This document shows, piece after piece, positions 45,883 through 52,081 of a DNA stretch of 52,081 nucleotides; position 1 is the stretch's first letter; each line of letters starts with the position of its first letter. The notes under the pieces were generated by a model. The model saw nothing but the letters and a program-made list of their open reading frames with translations, was not told the origin of the DNA and searched no databases. Where the stretch lies: positions 1-52,081 of the forward strand of contig NZ_BONZ01000105.1 in assembly GCF_016862975.1 (NCBI RefSeq), written 5' to 3'. This DNA is from Rugosimonospora africana. Its GTDB lineage: Bacteria; Actinomycetota; Actinomycetes; Mycobacteriales; Micromonosporaceae. Both the position numbers and the translations under genes were made by a program.

Positions 45883-46211
45883 CCGGCCATCCCCGCCGTC
45901 GCCCGCGCGGCCAGTCCATCAAGAACCTGTACGTAGTTGGCGGGTACGCGCACGTCCAGCCGGAGCTCGGAAGTCCCGGGGCTGATCGTGAAGATGAAGA
46001 AGGAGCAGCAGGCGGTCTCGCGTGAGGTCAGGTCGCGCAGCATCGGTTCGGCGTCGGGATCGAGTTCCCAACGCAGCTCGGTCGGCGACAACCGTTGCTG
46101 CCCGCGCAGTGCCGTCGCGAACAGCTGGTCGAACTCCGCGACCCGCAGGGGCCGTTCCGGTGTGGGCAGTGTGCACGCCTGAGGTACCCACGTCTCCTCT
46201 GAGGTAGCCAT
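45879..46211 (-). CDS. Small two-cysteine partner protein of the MerR regulator
   Basis: 110 residues from an ATG at 46211; the long open frame beyond it to 47540 is not coding. Notable segments are QACTLPTPERPLRVAEFDQL and ETACCSFFIFTISPG, giving one single Cys and one vicinal Cys pair. I recall similar proteins beside MerR genes in other actinobacteria, but their function is not known to me. Metal, arsenic or mercury binding is a guess. It is the first gene of the MerR unit, and its start coincides with the predicted transcription start. Confidence 0.7.
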   Translation of the reverse strand: MATSEETWVPQACTLPTPERPLRVAEFDQLFATALRGQQRLSPTELRWELDPDAEPMLRDLTSRETACCSFFIFTISPGTSELRLDVRVPANYVQVLDGLAARATAGMAG

Positions 46212-46218
46212 GAGATGA

Positions 46219-46249
46219 CGGTAAGCCTGTACCTGGGTACCGGATGCAA
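46219..46249 (-). promoter_or_regulatory. MerR-type promoter/operator with 19-bp spacer
   Basis: Reading the minus strand, TTGCAT (46249-46244) and TTACCG (46224-46219) are separated by exactly 19 bp, the overlong spacing typical of MerR-activated promoters. The spacer holds the inverted repeat GGTACCCAGGTAC. The predicted start of transcription falls at or within a base or two of the ATG at 46211, implying a leaderless mRNA. Confidence 0.7.
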
Positions 46250-46526
46250 CCCGTACCGGCTGCCAGGACCGTGGGCTCGGGCCGCGGTCGGCGGCCAGGC
46301 GGCGTAGCAAGCGCAGTAGGTCGGGCAGCGCAGCCGGACGGCTTCGCTCAGCAGACCACCTTTCGGTCGGAACCAGGAGCGCAATGACCAGTGCAGGCCA
46401 CGCGACAGGAGGGCGGCCCGCGATCGGATCCTCATCGAATATTGACGGATGACGATGGACCGCTCTACCGTCTTCTTGTTGCGATGTGTTCCACGTCCCG
46501 CCGAGAACGCCGTCCCGGAGGCAACA

Positions 46527-47018
46527 GTGTCCCGAAAACTCCGCTCCTGGTACGTGCCGCTGGCGGCGGCCACCATCCTCCTGTCGACCTCGCTGCCCGC
46601 GTTCGCCGACGGGGTGGTCGATCCCGCTCCGATCGGACCTAACCAGTACTTCGTCGGATTGGTTAATGACCAGACCGGCAACGCCACGATCGCGATGGCC
46701 TGTTTCGGGCCGGTACATCCGGGGCAGACCGGGCATCCGATGGCCGACCAGACCGTCAAGGTGCTGCCGGTGACAGCGCCGAGCCCCGCCCGGGCCGGAT
46801 ACACCGGCAGCGCCGCCCACACGGTCGGCGTGGGCTTCGGGCTCTCCGCGAGCACGGCGAGCCCGATCGTACTGAACATGTGGGCGGTCGCCGCGAAGAT
46901 TCCGACCACGCTTGTCCTGCCGTGCTACGGGACGGCAACCGTGACGTTCGTACCCTCGCCGACCAGCACCACGGCGCGCCCGGCGACGGTGCAGGTCACC
47001 TTCGTCGGCCAGCCGTAG
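46527..47018 (+). CDS. Secreted protein of unknown function
   Basis: 163 residues. A GTG start with GGAGG a few bases upstream yields a Sec signal (residues 1-27, ending LPAFADG). The mature protein is a beta-rich, Thr/Val/Pro-rich chain with two cysteines (MACFGPV and VLPCYGT), probably disulfide-linked, and no transmembrane or anchor motif. It has the look of a common actinobacterial exported family, but I cannot name a function. It converges with the two-gene unit at 47141-49702 across a hairpin. Confidence 0.7.
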   Translation: MSRKLRSWYVPLAAATILLSTSLPAFADGVVDPAPIGPNQYFVGLVNDQTGNATIAMACFGPVHPGQTGHPMADQTVKVLPVTAPSPARAGYTGSAAHTVGVGFGLSASTASPIVLNMWAVAAKIPTTLVLPCYGTATVTFVPSPTSTTARPATVQVTFVGQP

Positions 47019-47090
47019 CACCCGGTACGCCTCCGAGCCCCGACCACCGGACGGATCCCGCGACGGGTGACAACGGTGAGTCGGCACAGG

Positions 47091-47129
47091 CGATCCCCGG
47101 CGCCGCGGACAGGCGGGAGCCGGGGATCG
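47091..47129. terminator. Bidirectional hairpin between convergent genes
   Basis: CGATCCCCGGC (47091-47101) and GCCGGGGATCG (47119-47129) form an 11-bp stem. It lies between stops at 47018 (plus) and 47141 (minus). Confidence 0.7.
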
Positions 47130-47140
47130 GCCGGTCGCGG

Positions 47141-48646
47141 TCAGATGACTTTGATGGTGCCCTGCGCCTCCAGCGGGCACGGCAGGTTCGGGTCGAACGT
47201 GATCTGGATGGCGCTGCCGACGAAGAACCCGCCGATGGTCTGCGCGGCGATCTCGGGCGGTGTGCCGGGTGCGACCCGGTTGACGTCCTGTCCGAAGACG
47301 TAGACCTTCCAGATGCCGGTGGTGCTCTGGCCGGCCTGCTTGAGCACCGCCTGTGCCTCGCGGAGGTTGAGGCCGCCGGTGTAGGTGCCGTCGCTGGCTC
47401 GCTGGTCGAAGCCCAGGCCGTCGTCGGTCAGTGGTACCAGGAAGAACAGCCCCTGCGGAGCCTGGAACAGCGCGAAGGAGTACAGGTCGGGACCGCTGAA
47501 CACAGTGGAATCTGGCCGGGTGAAGACCGCCTGTACCCACAGCGAACCCGACGAGGTGACAGTGTCGGGCGTGACGACCTTCACCTCCTTGGTGACGTGG
47601 ATGTTGGTCTGCTCCTCGGTCACCCCGTAGTGATAGCTGGCCCCGGTGGTGGTCCGCTCATAGTCCCAGGCAACCTGTGTCCGGTACGCCTTGCCGGCGC
47701 GCGGTTCGTCGAGCAGCGTCCACCGCGCGTTGACCCGCTCCGAGGTGGTGAGCTCGCCCGCGGCGGGCGGGGTCGCGGCCTGACCTCGCCAGTACGGGTC
47801 GGCGGAGTCGGCCAGCGCTACCACCAGCGCCGCGGTCGCGATCACGCCGGCGACTCCGGCGACCGAGGTGCCGTCGCTTCCGACGCCCGAAGCGGGCGTG
47901 CAGCACGAGATGTCGAGCCCGGGATCGGTGTCGTCGAAGGTGCCCTCGATGCCGAGGTTGAACGTGCCTGAGCCCTCCGCGGCGGCGATGATTCCGACCA
48001 GGGCGGCGATGATGAACACGAGCCACGCCAGCACCTTGTACCACGGGTCGGCGAACGGCAGGTCGCCGTGGATGCCCGCGTAGGCGGGATTGGGTACCCA
48101 CACCATGGTCATCCCGGTCGGCACGTACGGGCCGACCCACGGCGACTGCTTGTCGCCGCCCGGTTTGGGGCCCGGCCACCAGCCGCCTGGCGCCGGCGGG
48201 ATGACGGTCACGTTGGAGATGTCCAGTCGGCCTTCCGGTACGGTGATCGAGTAGGTGTCGGTGGCGCTGTTGTACCGGGTCTGCGAGACGAAGATCTGCC
48301 GGATGGTGCGGAACGAGGTGAACCCGTCGGCCTTGGCCACGAAGCTGACCAGCGGTTTGCCCGGCGTGGCGTTCTGGAAGTCGGCCGCCCAGGAGACCAG
48401 AACCGAGGCGCCCGCGGGGATCCTCGCGAAGGTGTAGGTCTGGCCGGTCACCACGATGCCGGGATCGCCGATGCTTTCCAGGTACAGGCTCACGTTGGTC
48501 AGATCGGTGGTACCGGTATTGGTGTAGTGGCAGGCGATGCGCAGCTTGTACAGCGCGTTGTCGAAGACGCCATCGGGCAGCATCACATTGGTCACGGGCT
48601 CGACGGCGAAGGGCCGAGTCTGGACAGCCATCGGCGTACTGCTCAT
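47141..48646 (-). CDS. Large protein of unknown function with two central membrane segments
   Basis: 501 residues without an N-terminal signal. Residues about 15-150 resemble CARDB-like Ig strands (YKLRIACHYTNTGTTDLTNV, SVLVSWAADF). A Pro/Gly/Trp-rich stretch (PPAPGGWWPGPKPGG) follows, then hydrophobic segments WYKVLAWLVFIIAALVGIIA (about residue 205) and SVAGVAGVIATAALVVALAD (about 265). The last 200 residues form a second beta-rich domain (YSFALFQAPQGLFFLVPLTD, GTYTGGLNLREA). It follows the Tat-signal gene by 9 bp, so the two form a unit. I do not recognise the family. Confidence 0.75.
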   Translation of the reverse strand: MSSTPMAVQTRPFAVEPVTNVMLPDGVFDNALYKLRIACHYTNTGTTDLTNVSLYLESIGDPGIVVTGQTYTFARIPAGASVLVSWAADFQNATPGKPLVSFVAKADGFTSFRTIRQIFVSQTRYNSATDTYSITVPEGRLDISNVTVIPPAPGGWWPGPKPGGDKQSPWVGPYVPTGMTMVWVPNPAYAGIHGDLPFADPWYKVLAWLVFIIAALVGIIAAAEGSGTFNLGIEGTFDDTDPGLDISCCTPASGVGSDGTSVAGVAGVIATAALVVALADSADPYWRGQAATPPAAGELTTSERVNARWTLLDEPRAGKAYRTQVAWDYERTTTGASYHYGVTEEQTNIHVTKEVKVVTPDTVTSSGSLWVQAVFTRPDSTVFSGPDLYSFALFQAPQGLFFLVPLTDDGLGFDQRASDGTYTGGLNLREAQAVLKQAGQSTTGIWKVYVFGQDVNRVAPGTPPEIAAQTIGGFFVGSAIQITFDPNLPCPLEAQGTIKVI

Positions 48647-48655
48647 GTCTGCTCC

Positions 48656-49702
48656 TCAGCTCGCGACCACAGTGAACGAAATACCGCCCAGCACCTGTTG
48701 GTCCTGCCGTTCGAGGACCTCCACCAACTGGTACTCGTCGGCGGCCAGGGTGGTGCCGCCGCGCACGGTGAGATACACCGGCACACTGCGGCCGGCGGGT
48801 ACGCTGATCTCCAGCTGCGGGTCGCCGACGCCCTGGTTGGGGTCGGTGATGGGCTTGGGTGAGAACCCGACCTGGACGATCGGTTTGGGGTTCGCGCGGC
48901 GACCCTTGAGGCCCAGCGTCGCCAGCGTCCCGTCGGGCAACCGCCCGCCGACCTGCGAACTGATCGTGACGGTCTTGTCCTGCCGAGGCGGTGCGCTCAC
49001 GGTGAGGGTCAGGTGGAAGTCTGACTTCTCGGCGTCGATCAGGGTCAGATTGCGCTGGGCGACGTTCGGGTACCCGACCGGGTCAACGACGTCCGGCAGC
49101 GGTGGGTCCGCGGGCAGGGTCGCCACGACGACCAGGCACTCGTGCCCGTTGTTGACGGTCACCACATGCCAGGGCACGAGGCAGAGCACTTCTTGCGTGT
49201 CGCCGGCGGCGATGTCGGCCTGCGCGGTACCGATCGGGTTGAGGGTGCTGTACAGCATCTGTACCGACGGGTTCCCCCAGTAGAACCGCACCTGGACTCC
49301 GGCGACGTCGTCCTTGCCGGTGTTGTGCACCCGCGCCCACACATAGGCGAAGTCGCCGGCGGCCGGCGTACCCGGTGCGCCGCTGGGGTCGGTGCCGGGC
49401 ACGGCCCAGATGTCGGGGCTCAGCCACCAGTTCGGGGACCCGTCCTGGATGAGCAGGTCCGCCGAGTTCGAGACGAGCCGTAGTCGCGCTCCCGGCACGT
49501 ACGGGGCTGTTCCGGCCGCTCCGGCAAGCTGGTCGCCGGACGCCGGCGCCGACTCCTGGCCCGATACGCCGATCGCGCCAAGTGCGACGACGGCCAGTGC
49601 GGTGCCGCCAGAGATGCGGATGAGGTCGCGGCGGGACAATGAGATGCGCTGCGAATCGCCGGCTGTGACGGCATCCTGATCCCGGTCACGATCATTGCTC
49701 AT
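48656..49702 (-). CDS. Tat-exported protein with CARDB-like domains, unknown function
   Basis: 348 residues. The start at 49702 has GGAGG upstream. The N-terminus contains a Tat motif (LSRRDLIRISGGTALAVVAL) and then VSGQESA. The mature part is beta-rich: WLSPDIWAVPGT, AYVWARVHNTGKDDVAGVQV and VLCLVPWHVVTVNNGHECLV look like CARDB/Ig-type modules that mediate extracellular binding. Together with the gene at 47141 it probably forms a cell-surface complex; no enzymatic motif is visible. Confidence 0.75.
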   Translation of the reverse strand: MSNDRDRDQDAVTAGDSQRISLSRRDLIRISGGTALAVVALGAIGVSGQESAPASGDQLAGAAGTAPYVPGARLRLVSNSADLLIQDGSPNWWLSPDIWAVPGTDPSGAPGTPAAGDFAYVWARVHNTGKDDVAGVQVRFYWGNPSVQMLYSTLNPIGTAQADIAAGDTQEVLCLVPWHVVTVNNGHECLVVVATLPADPPLPDVVDPVGYPNVAQRNLTLIDAEKSDFHLTLTVSAPPRQDKTVTISSQVGGRLPDGTLATLGLKGRRANPKPIVQVGFSPKPITDPNQGVGDPQLEISVPAGRSVPVYLTVRGGTTLAADEYQLVEVLERQDQQVLGGISFTVVAS

Positions 49703-49789
49703 AGCGTCCTCCAGGTCCGAGACGGAGGGTCGGAGGTAGCCGACCGTCACCAGCATCAGACACGCAACGCCGCGGGATCAGAGCCACTA

Positions 49790-50030
49790 TCCGTATCGTT
49801 CGTGGGGCATAGTGGTCCGGTGTCGGAGCGGCTGTCCTGAAACGTCGGCAGCAAGCGTTTCTTCGATGTGGTGGCGGTAGATCCGCATGGTGGAGGGCGC
49901 GAGATCCTGCGCGGCGTACCAGCGGTTTCGCATAGTCGCCGAAGAGGATGCGGTCGGCGGCCGGGGCGCGGTACGAGCCAGCTCGCACCTGGGCTTTCGC
50001 ATCGTTGGCGGCTACGAACTAGACGATCTT
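49790..50030 (-). pseudogene. Second decayed tyrosine-integrase N-terminal fragment
   Basis: On the minus strand, successive frames spell NDAKAQVRAGSYRAPAADRI and LFGDYAK, then RWYAAQDLAPSTMRIYRHHI with EET, then RLLPTFQDSRSD. This is the N-terminal arm and core-binding region of a phage-type integrase. Two frameshifts interrupt it and no catalytic domain follows. It is a different integrase from the relic at 43440. Confidence 0.75.
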
Positions 50031-50344
50031 CCGGTCGCGGACCGTGGCTCGGCGGCGGCGTGGCCCGGGCGATGATTCGGATGCCGTGGACGCCAGGCCA
50101 ACAGGGCGAGCGCCGCGTCGCTGCCATCCGGGGTCGTAGGGGGCGACAACGAGGGTGGCGACGGTGTGCTGGAGATCTTGCTGGTTGCACAGCAGGGGAC
50201 CGGTTGTGGTGTGCAGGTTGTCGTCGGTAGTTCGGCCAGCGGCGCCGCCGCCGACGGTGGGGCGGGTACCGGTCCTATCAAGGGATCTGGCCCGAGGTAG
50301 GGCGGGCGGTGGTGGAGGCGGTCGCCTGCCTGCGTTGCGGCTCA

Positions 50345-50382
50345 GGCACCGGGCCACTGCTGTCGCTAGGTGGCCCGGTGCC
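50345..50382. terminator. 13-bp hairpin downstream of the SDR gene
   Basis: GGCACCGGGCCAC (50345-50357) pairs perfectly with GTGGCCCGGTGCC (50370-50382) around a 12-base loop, 57 bp past the SDR stop on the minus strand. Confidence 0.7.
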
Positions 50383-50439
50383 GGCTTTCAGTTGAGGTTC
50401 TGGCCGTTGCCCGCCCAGGAGCCGTTGTTCCGCTCGTAA

Positions 50440-51231
50440 TCAGTCGGTGATCATGCCGCCGCTGAGGTTGGCGATGGCTCCGGTCATCGCGGCGGCGCGG
50501 TCCGACGCGACGAAGGCGGCCACGTTGGCTATCTCGGCCACTGTGGGCAGTTGCTTACGTAGCGTCCGGTCGGCCATGCGTTGCTGGAACTCGTCGCGGG
50601 TGATGCCGTAGGCGGCGGCGTGCAGCCCGTACACCTCGGACAGCTGCGGTGTCTCCGGCATACCCGCGGCGTTCAGACACACAACGCGCACGCCGTGTGG
50701 TCCCAGTTCGGCGGCCAGTCCCCGGGACAGCGACTCGACCGCTGCCCAGGCCGGTGCCATGCCGCCCATGAGCGGTACCGCCGTGCGTGACGGGCTCGCC
50801 GTGATCACAAGTATCACTCCCGACCTCTGATCGGTCATGCGACGTGCGGCGGCTCGGGCCGTCAGGAAGTTGGCCCGGGGGTACGTGGCCATGGGCAGGT
50901 CGAACGCGTCGGGTGACAGGTCGACGAGCCGGGTGCCCTGGATGCCAGCCTGGGGGAGGCTGACGGCATTGAAGGAGATATCGAGCGAGCCTGCGTCGCG
51001 GATCACGGCGTCGGCGTGCGCCTCAACGGCGTGCTCATCCATCGCATCCACTGTGGCGATGTCGGCCGCACCGCCCGCCGCGTGGATTTCTTGAGCGACC
51101 ACCTCCAGTGCGGTGCCGGTCCGTCCGGCGAGGAAGACTCGTGCCCCCTCCGCGGCGAAGGCGTGAGCCACGGCGCTTCCGACGGCTCCACCCGCGCCGT
51201 AGACGATCGCGTTCTTCTTGTCGAGCAGCAC
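50440..51231 (-). CDS. SDR-family protein lacking the catalytic Tyr/Lys
   Basis: 263 residues. I chose the GTG at 51231 because AGGAGG lies directly upstream; the open frame to 51435 is not family-like. The cofactor loop is YGAGGAVGSAV, the next motif is FNAVS (in place of NNAG), and LVITASPS supplies the Ser region. Where YxxxK is expected the sequence reads MAPAWAAVESLSRGLAAELG, with neither Tyr nor Lys. It may be a non-catalytic or mechanistically different SDR, for example a nucleotide-binding sensor, or use other residues. The C-terminus (AAMTGAIANLSGGMITD) is normal. Confidence 0.88.
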   Translation of the reverse strand: MLLDKKNAIVYGAGGAVGSAVAHAFAAEGARVFLAGRTGTALEVVAQEIHAAGGAADIATVDAMDEHAVEAHADAVIRDAGSLDISFNAVSLPQAGIQGTRLVDLSPDAFDLPMATYPRANFLTARAAARRMTDQRSGVILVITASPSRTAVPLMGGMAPAWAAVESLSRGLAAELGPHGVRVVCLNAAGMPETPQLSEVYGLHAAAYGITRDEFQQRMADRTLRKQLPTVAEIANVAAFVASDRAAAMTGAIANLSGGMITD

Positions 51232-51447
51232 TGTTCCTCCTGATATCGGTTCTGCGTAAGGCATTCCGCCCGCCTCGGCGGCCCGTGTCCTCGGCCGTGA
51301 TGGCTGACGGGGATACAGACTTCGGGAGGTCGCGAAATCCGTCACCCGGGCGGCGCCCATTTTCCGACTAGCCGGCTCACGTCGGTCTTCCGTCCGTAGC
51401 CGCTGCAGGATGCATTCGGCCGCCGCGACCCTCACCGGCGATTCACC

Positions 51448-51482
51448 GGGACGGGTGAGGCCGACCGGGCCTCACCCGTCCC
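51448..51482. terminator. 15-bp perfect hairpin after the LamG gene
   Basis: Arms 51448-51462 and 51468-51482 pair perfectly around a 5-base loop and begin 5 bp after the stop of the minus-strand LamG gene. Confidence 0.8.
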
Positions 51483-51487
51483 GTTAC

Positions 51488-52081
51488 TCAGCGTGTTCCG
51501 TCGAAAGGCAGGTGCAACTGGAGGTCGGCATTAACGGCGCCGCCGGCCACCAGCGTGTCGATGTCCGACTCGGGCAGCGCCCGGTTGTAGTAGCGGTAGT
51601 CGTCGAGCCCGCCGGTGAACGGGTAGGCCCCGTCGAGCCGCCGGCCGAGGTAGATGCGGAACGCGTCGGCGGTGCTCGGGTCGGCGCTGATCGAGCCGGT
51701 CAGGCCGGCCTTCTGGGTGATGAAGATGCCGTCGAGGTAGAGCTTCAGGGTCCCGCCGTCGCGCTCCAGCGCGAATTGGTGCCACACCTGGTTGTCAAGG
51801 GTGCCGCCGAGCGGGTCTGTGGAGTACATGTCCACCGCGCTCGACACGGTCTCGGCGTGCCCCCGGATCACCGGCTGTCCAGCGGAGTTCTTCTCCACCC
51901 GCAGCCACAGCTGTGGCATGCCGGCCCCCCAGTTGTAGGCCCAGAGCAGCGACTGGGTCGCAGATGCCGGGCCGTATTCGAACCAGCCGGTCCAGGTGAA
52001 GTTGCTCTGGATCGGAGCCAGGTTTTCCGCGTAGGGCACCTTGACGTAGGAGCCACCGCTGAGCCTCGCGGCGTCGCCAAA
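51488..52081 (-). CDS. LamG/concanavalin-like domain protein, C-terminal part (5' end outside window)
   Basis: The frame is open through the right edge, so the start lies outside the window. The visible 198 residues form a LamG-type jelly roll (FTWTGWFEYG, WHQFALERDGGTLKLYLDGI, AFRIYLGRRLDGAYPFTGGL with DDYRYYNRAL). This is the usual C-terminal LamG-3 fold of secreted actinobacterial carbohydrate-active or surface proteins. The nature of the missing part is unknown. Confidence 0.85.
   Translation of the reverse strand, partial: FGDAARLSGGSYVKVPYAENLAPIQSNFTWTGWFEYGPASATQSLLWAYNWGAGMPQLWLRVEKNSAGQPVIRGHAETVSSAVDMYSTDPLGGTLDNQVWHQFALERDGGTLKLYLDGIFITQKAGLTGSISADPSTADAFRIYLGRRLDGAYPFTGGLDDYRYYNRALPESDIDTLVAGGAVNADLQLHLPFDGTR

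Larger units (their letters stand above)
49703..50439. other. Gene-poor region with integrase relic and hairpin
   Basis: 737 bp between the start at 49702 and the SDR stop at 50440. It contains the decayed integrase fragment and the terminator-like hairpin listed separately; otherwise I see no intact gene. Confidence 0.6.

Noticed and set aside
46212-47540. Long minus-strand extension of the two-cysteine protein
   Set aside because: It runs across the MerR-type promoter and antisense to a secreted-protein gene; Arg/Pro-rich without domains.
1-52081. CRISPR arrays, rRNA and tRNA genes, intact insertion sequences
   Set aside because: I saw no regularly spaced short repeats, no tRNA or rRNA signatures and no intact transposase; the only mobile-element traces are the two integrase relics.

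Overview
This window is high-GC, densely coded DNA from an actinobacterium, probably a filamentous soil type. The evidence is GTG and TTG starts, 4-base stop/start overlaps, an AfsR/SARP-type regulator with NB-ARC and TPR domains, a Methyltransf_19-type SAM methyltransferase, an LtrA-family protein, a trehalose synthase, sugar ABC importers without their own ATPase, and many Sec/Tat-exported carbohydrate-active enzymes. I cannot fix the genus from the sequence.

Layout. 0-7 kb: the end of an NlpC/P60 hydrolase gene, a perfect hairpin, then two large NB-ARC/TPR regulators on the minus strand. 7-11 kb: a SAM methyltransferase, a small cupin-like ORF, an NTF2/SnoaL-like protein and an LtrA-like membrane protein. 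11-15.3 kb: a relic of a secreted protein, then two intact secreted enzymes (GH71/GH99-like and GH54), all ending in fascin-like beta-trefoil repeats; a 16-bp hairpin closes this block. 15.4-18.3 kb: an amidohydrolase and TetR regulator, divergent from a small protein and a broken FMN-reductase gene across a long near-perfect operator. 18.3-28.2 kb: two paralogous sugar ABC import operons facing each other, the left one ending in trehalose synthase (treS). Both have the same unusual long leader region. 28.2-29.4 kb: a HemD-like/winged-helix regulator.

29.4-41.7 kb is a sugar-catabolic cluster: GH2 hydrolase, binding protein, two permeases, DUF624 membrane protein, secreted GH54 with ricin repeats, a 24-codon ORF, two Gfo/Idh/MocA oxidoreductases and a LacI repressor. 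A CAACGTTG operator appears before the GH2 gene, the LacI gene and the second oxidoreductase, so this looks like one local regulon for an arabinofuranose-containing polymer or glycoside (inference). 41.7-43.4 kb: a secreted GH16+CBM6 glucanase with a clear promoter and an overlapping palindrome, followed by a hairpin. 43.4-50.2 kb: a patch of small and orphan genes between two decayed tyrosine-integrase relics, including a MerR regulator with a two-cysteine partner behind a 19-bp-spacer promoter, and a two-gene exported/membrane pair of unknown function. 50.4-52.1 kb: an SDR protein lacking the usual catalytic Tyr/Lys and a LamG-domain protein running off the window.

The strongest candidates for something new are the mirrored import operons with a conserved leader (one permease carrying an extracytoplasmic beta-sandwich insert), the CAACGTTG regulon, and the MerR/CC-protein pair with a predicted leaderless transcript.
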